32,895 nt of DNA from Bacillota bacterium (GTDB taxonomy: Bacteria > Bacillota > Sulfobacillia > Sulfobacillales > Sulfobacillaceae). The stretch spans positions 1-32,895 of the forward strand of contig JAJZAN010000030.1 in NCBI GenBank assembly GCA_021799435.1, read 5' to 3'. A model generated the notes under the pieces. That model did not search any database. It saw nothing but the letters and a program-made list of their open reading frames with translations, and was not told the DNA's origin. The stretch's first letter is position 1. Each line of letters starts with the position of its first letter. Below, in pieces: positions 16,205 through 24,104 of the stretch. A program made the position numbers and the translations under genes.

Positions 16205-16930
16205 ATGGATATCCAACCGGTGACGCGAACCACCGTGACTGAACAAGTGTTGAATCAGTTGGGGGACCTGATTTTGAAGGAAACGATCAAACCCGGAGAA
16301 AAGCTGCCGACGGAGCGCGATTTGGCGTCCATGTTTGGCACCACCAGGGCGCGCGTGCGGGAGGCGCTGCGGGCACTGGCGCTGATTGGCCTCATCGATA
16401 CCCGGCCCGGAGACGGGACATATGTGGCCGTCCATTCGGGGGTGCCGTCGGAAGCGTTGGACCTCATGTTCTTTCGGGAAACGCGCAAATATGACGACCT
16501 CTATGAGGCGCGGGAGACATTGGAGCCGCCGTTGTTCGTGATGGCGAGCCAGCATGTCACGGTGGAGGACGTGCGCGCCCTGGATCGGTTCTTGGATGAT
16601 TGCGAAACGGTTATCAGGCAGGGCGGAACCCCAGAGGACTTTCTCGAGCGTTTAGACAAATACGACCAGCTCATTGTCAAGCTTACCCGCAATGCGGTGC
16701 TTGAAACCTTGATGGCGGTGTTTCGCACCATGGCCCGGGATCTGTATCTGCGGCTTTTGGGAGTTCCTGGGGCGATGACCAACAGTCTAGAGCGGCGCCG
16801 GGAGATTACGGAGGCCTTAAGAAGCGGTGATGCGACGGCGGTGCGAGCCGCGGTGCACAAGCACATGCAGTCGGCTCGCCAGCTGTATCACGCGAGTGCG
16901 GATACCGGAGTTGATGCCGGGATCGAATGA
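16205..16930 (+). CDS. GntR/FadR-family transcriptional regulator
   Basis: A 241-residue regulator. The ATG at 16205 follows GAGAGGTGAT; the longer open frame runs back into the previous gene. The N-terminal winged helix-turn-helix includes KPGEKLPTERDLASMFGTTRARVREALRALALIGLI-type residues (about 30-70). A helical FCD effector domain follows (about residues 95-225), where sugar acids are often sensed. It is the last gene of the first sub-operon and probably controls the cluster. A near-match to the FadR-type operator stands before the first gene (8335-8352). Confidence 0.9.
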   Translation: MDIQPVTRTTVTEQVLNQLGDLILKETIKPGEKLPTERDLASMFGTTRARVREALRALALIGLIDTRPGDGTYVAVHSGVPSEALDLMFFRETRKYDDLYEARETLEPPLFVMASQHVTVEDVRALDRFLDDCETVIRQGGTPEDFLERLDKYDQLIVKLTRNAVLETLMAVFRTMARDLYLRLLGVPGAMTNSLERRREITEALRSGDATAVRAAVHKHMQSARQLYHASADTGVDAGIE

Positions 16931-16971
16931 CTAACAGAATAAGATAAAATTATTGAAATATAACCAAGATA

Positions 16972-16999
16972 TTGACCAAATCACTAAAATGACCATAAT
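16972..16999 (+). promoter_or_regulatory. Promoter upstream of the IclR-type regulator
   Basis: TTGACC (16972-16977) and CATAAT (16994-16999) match five of six positions each and are separated by 16 bases in a locally AT-rich 102-base gap. It marks a second transcription start in the cluster. Confidence 0.65.
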
Positions 17000-17011
17000 A
17001 GGAAATATCCT
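17000..17011. promoter_or_regulatory. Inverted repeat AGGA-AATA-TCCT, candidate autoregulatory site
   Basis: Four-base arms flank a four-base centre directly downstream of the -10 box and before the IclR-type gene. The short arms could arise by chance. The position would suit autoregulation. Confidence 0.3.
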
Positions 17012-17032
17012 CTCCATAATGTGGTGATAGAG

Positions 17033-17836
17033 ATGACGGATGATAAGAAACCAGTGCCAGTGCCGGATGGGGCTCAGGCTGTTTTTCGGGCCTTCAGCAT
17101 TCTGGAATTGGTGCTCTATGAGGAGTCGCCGGTAAAGCTGGCGGACATCGCCGCAAGGCTTAGCCTGCATCGAAACACTACGTATCGCTTGGTGAGGACT
17201 TTGACAGCGATGGGCTATCTCGAATCGGTTGATGGAGCCTATGCAGCCGGTCCCAAGACAATCGCCTTAGGTCGGTCTGCCGGTCTAAGGAGTTTGTTGT
17301 TGCGAAAATGCCGTCCGCATTTGCAGGCTCTTTCCAATGAATTGGGTGAAGTCACCAATCTTGCTGTGCTCAACGGGGACGAGGTTTTGTACCTCGAGCG
17401 GTGGGAACAAACGGACACGGTTGCCGGACTCTATGTACGCAGTGGTCAGGAAGCCCCTTTGTATGCGTCGGCCCTGGGCAAGGTCTTTTTATCCAGTTGG
17501 AGTCTCGAGGAACGACGTGACTACTATCGCCGATGCCCATTTGTGGCTCATACACCCTACACGTTGACATCTCCCGATGCCCTTGAAGCGGCAATCATCG
17601 AGGTGGAAGAAACCGGATTCGCTGAGGACCTCGAAGAACTGATGGTCGGCGTGCGATGTCTCGCAGTGCCTATTGTTGTTCATGGCGCGACGATTGCCGC
17701 CTTGAGTACAGCCATCCCGGTGTTTCGCTTCCGACCGGAGGAAAGGCTTCATTACGTGAAGTTGCTAAAAGCGACCGCTGTGCGAATTTCTTCTGAGCTG
17801 AGTGCTCAGCACGACGGTTCGCCATTCTTTGATTGA
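17033..17836 (+). CDS. IclR-family transcriptional regulator
   Basis: A 267-residue regulator. The ATG at 17033 is preferred because GGTGAT, a match to the 16S tail complement, lies four bases upstream; a GTG at 17021 is in frame. The N-terminal winged helix (about residues 15-75) includes ELVLYEESPVKLADIAARL and LHRNTTYRLVRTL. The C-terminal effector domain holds PLYASALGKVFLSS and AVPIVVHGATIAALS-type strands, where small acids or sugars bind. It opens the second half of the cluster, just before the ABC importer genes, and has its own promoter. It probably governs uptake and the downstream pathway genes. Confidence 0.9.
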   Translation: MTDDKKPVPVPDGAQAVFRAFSILELVLYEESPVKLADIAARLSLHRNTTYRLVRTLTAMGYLESVDGAYAAGPKTIALGRSAGLRSLLLRKCRPHLQALSNELGEVTNLAVLNGDEVLYLERWEQTDTVAGLYVRSGQEAPLYASALGKVFLSSWSLEERRDYYRRCPFVAHTPYTLTSPDALEAAIIEVEETGFAEDLEELMVGVRCLAVPIVVHGATIAALSTAIPVFRFRPEERLHYVKLLKATAVRISSELSAQHDGSPFFD

Positions 17837-17896
17837 CGTTCAGCTCTTAGAGACAACGTGGCTCCATTGATTTCTTTGGAGGAGGATTGACAGGAT

Positions 17897-19213
17897 ATGA
17901 GGCTCAAAATGAGCGCGCTTCTCGGGGTTGTGATGCCGATGTTACTGCTCGTCGCAGGATGTGGCAGTGGCTCATCAACACCTTCCGCCAATACCAAGAC
18001 GGTGCAAGCAGGGCCGTTGCAAGTATGGGTGGACGCCCCGCGGGTGTCGGCGGTCAAGGCCTTTGAAAAAGCGTACCCGAAGATCAAGGTTCAGATGAAT
18101 ATCATCAACGACAACATCGGGAACGATGCGTTGCGAGGTAAGTTCGAGTTATTCAACAAGTCTGGGAGTGGATGGCCCGATGTCATTTTCTTTCCAACCA
18201 ACAGTGACATCTCCTGGGCATCGAGTTCACAAATTGGATACACGGCGAATCTTACCAATTTGGTTCCCAAATCCATTCAAAATGGTTATGCTCCAGCCGC
18301 CATCGCGGCTTGCAAGGTTGGCGGAAAGCTGGTCTGCCTGAGAAACGATGATGCGGCGGATGTGTTGTGGTATAACGCCAAACTATTCAAGGAGTGGGGA
18401 TACACCCCGCCCAAAACCTGGCCCCAGTACGAAGCGCTGGGATTGAAAATTGCCAAGCAACACCCCGGATACTATGTAGGCATCATTGGATCTGACTACA
18501 CGTTTGACCGATATTTCTGGGGTAGTGGCTGTCCGGCTAACCAGTTGGTTGGCGCCAATAAAGTGAAGATTGACCTAACCAGTCCGAACTGCACACGCAT
18601 GGTCAACTTGCTTGACACCCTGCTCAAGGCTAAGGTGGTGTCGACAGTCGGGCTGTTTAGCTCGCAATCCAAAGCAGTGGCGCAAAAGCTGGTTATGACC
18701 CCCGGAGCCACTTGGTATGGCGAGTTCGAGTTCAAGGATGCCTGGAACATTCCTGCCGGACAAATTACGTCAACAACCCCCCTGACATGGCCCGGATTCC
18801 CGTACACCGGCGATGAGGGCGGTGGTCTATGGGGGATGTCGTCTCACATTTCCGGAAAGATGCAACAGAATGCTCTGAAGTTCATTGAATTCGTGACCAC
18901 CAACCCGAAGAACCAGGTGGCACTCGCCCCGACCTTCCCGGCTTACGGTCCCGACGACAACGCATGGCTGCAAAAGAATGTCTTGTCGTCCAACTACTTC
19001 GCGGACCCGGCTCAAGTGGCTGCCTCGTTTAAGCAAGCCATCAAGATGGTGTGGACAGGGCACCCGTACACGCAGTTCGACCCTGACGGTATTTGGGACA
19101 CAACGGTCGTACCGGCGTTGGAGCAAGGGAAAACCTTAGCCCAAGTCTGGCCCACCTATCAGAAGGACTTGGTCAACTACGCTCAGTTGTATGGGTACAG
19201 TGTGACTCAGTAA
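17897..19213 (+). CDS. Sugar ABC transporter substrate-binding lipoprotein
   Basis: A 438-residue family 1 solute-binding protein. The signal peptide is a short basic start and hydrophobic core ending in the lipobox LVAGC, with C22 as the lipidated residue, followed by a Ser/Gly-rich linker. The mature part shows QVWVDAPRVSAVKAFEKAYP, DVIFFPTNSD and GEFEFKDAWNIP segments typical of oligosaccharide binders. It would sit on the outer face of the membrane and deliver a sugar to the permeases at 19335 and 20272. The start follows GGAGGAGG; ATG at residue 5 is an alternative. A long hairpin (19247-19282) separates it from the permease genes. Confidence 0.93.
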   Translation: MRLKMSALLGVVMPMLLLVAGCGSGSSTPSANTKTVQAGPLQVWVDAPRVSAVKAFEKAYPKIKVQMNIINDNIGNDALRGKFELFNKSGSGWPDVIFFPTNSDISWASSSQIGYTANLTNLVPKSIQNGYAPAAIAACKVGGKLVCLRNDDAADVLWYNAKLFKEWGYTPPKTWPQYEALGLKIAKQHPGYYVGIIGSDYTFDRYFWGSGCPANQLVGANKVKIDLTSPNCTRMVNLLDTLLKAKVVSTVGLFSSQSKAVAQKLVMTPGATWYGEFEFKDAWNIPAGQITSTTPLTWPGFPYTGDEGGGLWGMSSHISGKMQQNALKFIEFVTTNPKNQVALAPTFPAYGPDDNAWLQKNVLSSNYFADPAQVAASFKQAIKMVWTGHPYTQFDPDGIWDTTVVPALEQGKTLAQVWPTYQKDLVNYAQLYGYSVTQ

Positions 19214-19246
19214 GACGAGACCGCACGGCGTAACAATGGCGTGGAT

Positions 19247-19282
19247 CCGGGATGGTGACACTGGCTTCAGTCGCCATCCCGG
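19247..19282 (+). other. Long stem-loop between binding-protein and permease genes
   Basis: CCGGGATGGTGAC (19247-19259) pairs with GTCGCCATCCCGG (19270-19282), giving 13 pairs with one G-U and a 10-base loop. No T-run follows, so full termination is unlikely. Hairpins at this place in sugar ABC operons, as after malE, protect the upstream mRNA or limit read-through, so that binding protein exceeds permease. Confidence 0.75.
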
Positions 19283-19334
19283 TCCTAAAGATCAAACCAC
19301 GCTCTATTGATGCTGTATTACGAGGAGGCACAAT

Positions 19335-20255
19335 ATGGCTGCAGCAGTCCAACCTAAGAACTCGACAAGACTTCTCAAGAGACCTCGAAGAGCCCGTCAA
19401 TCCGGGCATACTCTTTTACTTGTCGGGCCGTATTTTATCGCCCTTTTGCTAGTTGGCGCCCTGCCGGCGGTGTATGCATTGATTCAAAGTTTCATTTCAC
19501 CTCTAGGTGGCGGCTTTGCTGGCCTACTCAATTATCAAACCGTGCTTACCAATTTTCGATTCATTGCGTCATTCGGCAACGTCGGCCTCCTGTTGCTGGT
19601 GTGGCTTCCTATGATGGTTGTCGGGGTTGTGGGTCTCGCACTCTTAATTGACGCCGCACGGGGACGATTTGGGAAGTTTATGCTGTTTATTTACTATCTT
19701 CCCGGCGCGTTGGCCGGAATGACCAACTTTATGCTGTGGCTGTTAATCCTGGATCCCAACGTCAGCCCCATCCGTTTTTTGTGGAACGCCACTGGCCAGA
19801 CCAGCATCGACGGTATCCTCGCGTCACCGATGCACGTGGTTTGGGTATTGGCGGCCATGCTCTTCTATCAGGGAGCGGGTTCCTGGCTTTTGATTATCTA
19901 TGGCGGACTGAACAGTGTGTCCGATGAAGTGATTGAGGCGGCTCGCATCGATGGGTGCAGCGCCTGGCAAATGGCATGGCGGGTCAAGCTGCCCATTATT
20001 GCACCGTGGATTGGCTATCTGGTCCTGATGAACTTTGCTTATGGGTTTCAAATCTTTTTGGAGCCGCAGGTATTGGCCACAGCGGCGCAAGGAATTCTCT
20101 CCCCGCAATGGTCGCCCAACCAGTTGAGCTACACCTATGCCTACGAAGTCGGCAATACGGGCGCGGCCGCCGCGCTGTCGGTCATTCTGCTGGTGATCAC
20201 CTTGGCGTTGGGTGTTCTGATTATCACGAAGACCGGCATGCTGGAACGTTCGTAA
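19335..20255 (+). CDS. Sugar ABC transporter permease (first subunit, MalF type)
   Basis: A 306-residue inner-membrane permease. A basic cytoplasmic N-terminus is followed by six predicted hydrophobic segments, the first near residues 26-50. The EAA loop that contacts the ATPase is visible as EAARIDGCSAWQMAWRVKLP. The start has GAGGAGG upstream. It would pair with the permease at 20272 and use the ATPase at 26225. Its neighbour upstream is the substrate-binding lipoprotein gene. Confidence 0.92.
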   Translation: MAAAVQPKNSTRLLKRPRRARQSGHTLLLVGPYFIALLLVGALPAVYALIQSFISPLGGGFAGLLNYQTVLTNFRFIASFGNVGLLLLVWLPMMVVGVVGLALLIDAARGRFGKFMLFIYYLPGALAGMTNFMLWLLILDPNVSPIRFLWNATGQTSIDGILASPMHVVWVLAAMLFYQGAGSWLLIIYGGLNSVSDEVIEAARIDGCSAWQMAWRVKLPIIAPWIGYLVLMNFAYGFQIFLEPQVLATAAQGILSPQWSPNQLSYTYAYEVGNTGAAAALSVILLVITLALGVLIITKTGMLERS

Positions 20256-20271
20256 GAGGAGGCTTTCATCG

Positions 20272-21207
20272 ATGACTACCGACACGGCAGCCCAAGACGC
20301 GGCAATGCCGACCCAGCCCGCCACCCCTCAGTCGCGGGCGATTAAAGAGGGCAAGTTCGGCAAGGTTATCCGCACTATCGTTATGAGCGTGGTGGCGATA
20401 GCCTTCCTCTACCCCATTCTCGCGTTGCTCCTGGCCCCAACACGCACTGAGCACAGCATGAGTTTGGGCGGGATTGCGGTCGGATCCCTCAGCAATGTTC
20501 AGTTTGCCTGGGCCCAAATTGTCGGGTTTGATAACGGCATGTTTTTGCAATGGTTCAGCAATACGTTAATTATGGTTGTCGGCGGTGCAGTGCTGGCCAT
20601 CATCCTCTCGATTCCCAGTGGATACGCCATGGCACGCTTGCGCTTTTCCGGGCGGAATGCGCTGATCTTCGCCACACTGCTCCTCATGGTGATGCCCAAC
20701 ACGGTGTTAACCATTCCCTTGTTCCTTGAGGTAAGTGCCGTGCACTTGTTGAATTCCTTTTGGCCGCTGATTCTGATCTTTGGCTTCTATCCGTTTGGGG
20801 TGTATTTGTCTTTTATTCACTTCAAGACAGCGCTTCCCATGGAACTCGTCGAAGCGGGGCGGATGGACGGGTTGTCGGAAAGCGGAATCTTCTTCCGAAT
20901 TGCGGTGCCCCTGGCGCGACAGGCAGTCGCGCTAGTCGGGTTTTTCGGATTTGTCGCCGGATGGACTAATTTCTTCCTGCCCTACGTGCTGTTGCCTCAG
21001 ACACAGAGTTCCACGCTAGCCGTGGGCTTGTTACAAATGATCTCGTCAAGCCAGCTCATTAATCCTGAAGAGGGGTTGAATGTCCAGCTGTATATGCCGG
21101 AACTGGCCCTGGCGGCTGTTGTCACCATGCTGCCGGTGATGGCGATATTTATTGCCGCCCAGCGATACTTGCAGCGGGGAGCTATGGTGGGCGCTGTCAA
21201 GGGATAG
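20272..21207 (+). CDS. Sugar ABC transporter permease (second subunit, MalG type)
   Basis: A 311-residue permease starting 16 bases after the first one, with AAGAGGAGG upstream. Six hydrophobic segments follow a polar N-terminal tail of about 35 residues. The EAA loop reads VEAGRMDGLSESGIFFRIAVP. LVGFFGFVAGWTNFFLP is typical of MalG-like proteins. It forms the transmembrane pore with the other permease. ATP is probably supplied by the protein at 26225. Confidence 0.92.
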   Translation: MTTDTAAQDAAMPTQPATPQSRAIKEGKFGKVIRTIVMSVVAIAFLYPILALLLAPTRTEHSMSLGGIAVGSLSNVQFAWAQIVGFDNGMFLQWFSNTLIMVVGGAVLAIILSIPSGYAMARLRFSGRNALIFATLLLMVMPNTVLTIPLFLEVSAVHLLNSFWPLILIFGFYPFGVYLSFIHFKTALPMELVEAGRMDGLSESGIFFRIAVPLARQAVALVGFFGFVAGWTNFFLPYVLLPQTQSSTLAVGLLQMISSSQLINPEEGLNVQLYMPELALAAVVTMLPVMAIFIAAQRYLQRGAMVGAVKG

Positions 21208-21239
21208 GTGGGCGACGGATAGACGAGGAGGGTGTGACG

Positions 21240-21563
21240 ATGGAACGCCATGGAGCCGTCATTCGACTGCGTCCAGAAAAGACGGAAGAATACCTCACTC
21301 TGCATGCATCCGTTTGGCCGGACATTCAACAGAAGATGTTTGAGTGTAACATACGGAACTATACGATCTTCTATCGGGATGGATGGCTGTTCAATTACTA
21401 CGAGTACATAGGCGACGATCATGCCGCCGACATGGAGCGAATCGCGGCCGATCCGTTGACCCAGAAGTGGTGGGAATTGTGCATGCCCTGCCAGGAGCCC
21501 GTGGCTGATCGCGCGCCGGGAGAATGGTGGGCTTCCATGCCAGAGGCATACCATCAAGATTGA
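21240..21563 (+). CDS. rhaM: L-rhamnose mutarotase family protein (RhaM/DUF718)
   Basis: A 107-residue protein close to the usual family length (about 104). The ATG at 21240 is chosen because GGAGGG lies seven bases upstream; the GTG at 21234 is too close to it. Key residues of E. coli RhaM are at the same positions: Y18, H22 (catalytic acid/base) and Y41, with the tandem Trp at 77-78. The enzyme interconverts the anomers of L-rhamnose in the cytoplasm. Homologues also occur in L-fucose clusters, so the sugar could be rhamnose, fucose or a related 6-deoxyhexose. It lies between the importer and the proposed 4-dehydrogenase. Confidence 0.88.
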   Translation: MERHGAVIRLRPEKTEEYLTLHASVWPDIQQKMFECNIRNYTIFYRDGWLFNYYEYIGDDHAADMERIAADPLTQKWWELCMPCQEPVADRAPGEWWASMPEAYHQD

Positions 21564-21599
21564 TTACCTGGACCAGAATCATCAAAGGAGAGACAGGTC

Positions 21600-22379
21600 A
21601 TGGAGCGTCTACAGAACAAAGTGTGTGCCATTACGGGAGGAGCTTCTGGCATTGGCGAAGCGTCGGCCCGACTGTTTGCCAAGGAAGGGGCTAAAATCGC
21701 TGTCATTGATGTTGACGAGCTGAATGGCGAGCGCGTGGTGGGGGAGCTCAAGGCTGACGGTGCGGACGCCATCTTTATCGCGGCGGATGTGGCTGACGAG
21801 AGGGCCGCGGAAGAATGTCTCAACCGGGCCTTTAGCCACTTCGGATCTCTCGACGTGGTGCTCAATAATGCCGGGGTTAGCGCTGTCGGTGATGTGGCTG
21901 AGTGTGCCGTTGAGGACTGGGACCGGGTCATGCGTGTCAACGTGCGGGGCATTTACCTTATTAGTCATTACGCCGTGCCGATCATGCGCAAGCAAGGGCA
22001 CGGCACCATTATCAACATGTCGTCGACGATTGCCGTGATCGGCCTACAGCGCCGTGCGGTCTACGCGGCCAGCAAAGGTGCGGTGTTGGCCTTGACCCGG
22101 TCTATGGCGGCCGATCACTCGCATGAGAACATCCGGGTGTCGGCGCTGCTGCCCGGTACCGTCTATACACCCTTTGTGCAGGGGTATCTGGAGCGAAATT
22201 TTGCCGACAACATGGAAGAAGCCGTCGAGACGCTCAAGAGCCGGCAACTTAACAACGAACTCATGACGGCCGAGGACGTGGCCTGGGCCGCCTTGTACCT
22301 GGCCTCGGACGAATCGCGATTTGCCTTGGGAACGGGTTTGATTATTGATGGCGGTGTTTCTGCCGCCAAAGTCTTTTAA
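21600..22379 (+). CDS. SDR-family dehydrogenase, probable 2-keto-3-deoxy-L-rhamnonate/fuconate 4-dehydrogenase
   Basis: A 259-residue short-chain dehydrogenase. The cofactor loop is TGGASGIG (residues 12-19); NNAGVSAVG and the catalytic MSSTIAV…VYAASKGAV segment with Tyr-x-x-x-Lys are present. The ATG has AAAGGAGAG upstream. It is directly followed by a fumarylacetoacetate-hydrolase protein. In the diketo-hydrolase pathway of L-rhamnose and L-fucose an SDR oxidises C4 of the 2-keto-3-deoxy acid and an FAH enzyme cleaves the diketo acid, so this pairing supports the role. It could instead be the sugar 1-dehydrogenase. Confidence 0.83.
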   Translation: MERLQNKVCAITGGASGIGEASARLFAKEGAKIAVIDVDELNGERVVGELKADGADAIFIAADVADERAAEECLNRAFSHFGSLDVVLNNAGVSAVGDVAECAVEDWDRVMRVNVRGIYLISHYAVPIMRKQGHGTIINMSSTIAVIGLQRRAVYAASKGAVLALTRSMAADHSHENIRVSALLPGTVYTPFVQGYLERNFADNMEEAVETLKSRQLNNELMTAEDVAWAALYLASDESRFALGTGLIIDGGVSAAKVF

Positions 22380-22394
22380 CGAGGAGGGGTCAGA

Positions 22395-23270
22395 GTGAAG
22401 CTAGCAACAGGGTTAGTTGCAGGACACGAAGAGCTGTTGTGCGTCACGCCTTCTGGCGCGATTCGAGTGAGTCGGATGGCGGAACGATATGGTCAATCGA
22501 CTGGGTCATGGACGATTGACATGGTTCTTCAGCAGGGCCGGTCGGCTCTGGCGACGTTGTCGGCCTGGGAGCAGCAGAGTCTTGAGGATGGGATGGAACC
22601 TGAGCACGATTACGCGCTATTAGCGCCGGTCACCCGTCCTGGGAAGATCATTTGTGTGGGCCTCAACTATCGTCCCCACGTGGCCGAGGCAAACTTCGAA
22701 GTGCCGTCGCATCCGGTCTTGTTCAACAAGTTTCCAAACTCTGTCGTCGGGTCGGGAGCGACGGTGGACGTGCCGGCGGATGCCGAGCAAATGGACTACG
22801 AAGCGGAACTGGTCATGGTGATGGGGAAGCGATGCAGCCGTGTCTCCGAAGAGGAAGCACTGGATTACGTGGTCGGGTATTGCAACGGCAATGACATCTC
22901 TGCCCGTGACCTGCAGTTCCGGACCAGCCAATGGCTTTTGGGGAAAGCGGCGGACGGATTTGGCCCGATGGGGCCCTACCTGGTGACCGGCGATGAGGTG
23001 CCCGATCCGGACGCCTTGGAAATTACGGGAAAGCGCAATGGCGTGGTGGTTCAACACTCCAATACACGCGAGATGATTTTTTCCTGCCGCTACTTGATTA
23101 GCTATCTGTCGCACTATATGACGCTGGAACCGGGCGACGTGATTTTCACGGGCACACCTGAGGGCGTGATCTTGGGCCAGCCGGCTGAGGACCGTCGTTG
23201 GCTGTCTCGGGGAGACAAACTGACGGTGGCCATCGAGGGGTTGGGCGAACTCGATACATACATCGGATAA
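22395..23270 (+). CDS. FAH-family hydrolase, probable 2,4-diketo-3-deoxy-L-rhamnonate/fuconate hydrolase
   Basis: A 291-residue fumarylacetoacetate-hydrolase family protein with GTG start and GAGGAGGGG upstream. A variable N-terminal domain (about 1-80) precedes the catalytic fold: KIICVGLNYRPH, DYEAELVMVMG with E136 and E138, NGNDISARDLQ with D167, GKAADGFGPMGPYLV and GDVIFTGTPEGV. These carboxylates bind a divalent metal. Family members cleave C-C bonds of diketo acids. Its place after the SDR gene and before lutABC suggests it yields pyruvate and L-lactate. A 2-hydroxyhepta-diene-dioate isomerase-type role is the alternative. Confidence 0.85.
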   Translation: MKLATGLVAGHEELLCVTPSGAIRVSRMAERYGQSTGSWTIDMVLQQGRSALATLSAWEQQSLEDGMEPEHDYALLAPVTRPGKIICVGLNYRPHVAEANFEVPSHPVLFNKFPNSVVGSGATVDVPADAEQMDYEAELVMVMGKRCSRVSEEEALDYVVGYCNGNDISARDLQFRTSQWLLGKAADGFGPMGPYLVTGDEVPDPDALEITGKRNGVVVQHSNTREMIFSCRYLISYLSHYMTLEPGDVIFTGTPEGVILGQPAEDRRWLSRGDKLTVAIEGLGELDTYIG

Positions 23271-23287
23271 CGGGCTGACATCAATCC

Positions 23288-24100
23288 ATGGCGAGGGGAG
23301 GATGTACTACGGAACAGGTGCGGTTATTCGCGACTTGTCTGGTCGACGCGTTTCGCCCCAAGGTCGCTATTGCTGCTGTTAACGTGTTGGAGCGGAACGG
23401 GGTGCGCGTGGAATTTCCGGCGGAACAAACCTGCTGCGGACAGTTTGCCTTTAACGCCGGCTACCATCACGAGGCGGCGATGTTGGCGCGGCACTTTATT
23501 GAGGTGTTCGAAAGGGGCGACAGTGACATCGTCGCACTGTCCGGGTCCTGTGCTGCCATGGTGGTGCACGACTATGCACAACTGGTGCGCGACGACGCCT
23601 TGGCCCACGGAGCGTCGGAAGCAGAGGCCACCGCGTGGGAGCACCGCGCGCAGCACACGGCAGACCGGATTCAGGAGTTGAGCCAGTGGCTCAGTCAACG
23701 AATGGACGACTCGCAACCACAGGACAAATCGACCGTCATGGCGCTTCATCAGGGATGTCACATGAGACGAGTCCTGAAGGCGAACGCCGAGCCGCGTGCG
23801 GTTCTTGAACACAGTGGGATTGACGTCATGGAACTGGAGGATGCCGATCAGTGCTGTGGATTCGGCGGCACCTACAGCATGACCGAGTGGCCGGTCTCCA
23901 CGGCGCTGGCGGACGCCAAGATTGGCGCTCTTTTAAAGGCACAAGACGCGGGAGCGACGGCTTTGACCAGCGCCGACCTGGGGTGCCTGCTGCATCTCGA
24001 GGGCCGGCTGTCGCGGTTGAACCAAACATTCCGGGTTATGCACGTCGCGGAGGTTCTGGATTCGTCGGGCCGGACTCCGCCAGGGACGGGAAGGGGGTAG
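23288..24100 (+). CDS. lutA: Lactate utilization protein LutA (CCG-domain iron-sulfur oxidoreductase)
   Basis: A 270-residue protein with two CCG cysteine domains: TCCGQF near residue 48 and CCGFGG near residue 189, plus HQGCH. The LFATCLVDAFRPKVA opening is the usual LutA N-terminus. LutABC oxidises L-lactate to pyruvate in Bacillus subtilis. The start is uncertain: the ATG at 23288 has no ribosome site before it, while GAGGGGAG (23293-23300) follows it, and a GTG at 23318 would begin right at the conserved RLFATC segment, although 16 or more bases downstream. The gene begins 17 bases after the FAH gene and lies four bases before lutB. Confidence 0.9.
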   Translation: MARGGCTTEQVRLFATCLVDAFRPKVAIAAVNVLERNGVRVEFPAEQTCCGQFAFNAGYHHEAAMLARHFIEVFERGDSDIVALSGSCAAMVVHDYAQLVRDDALAHGASEAEATAWEHRAQHTADRIQELSQWLSQRMDDSQPQDKSTVMALHQGCHMRRVLKANAEPRAVLEHSGIDVMELEDADQCCGFGGTYSMTEWPVSTALADAKIGALLKAQDAGATALTSADLGCLLHLEGRLSRLNQTFRVMHVAEVLDSSGRTPPGTGRG

Positions 24101-24104
24101 GGCA

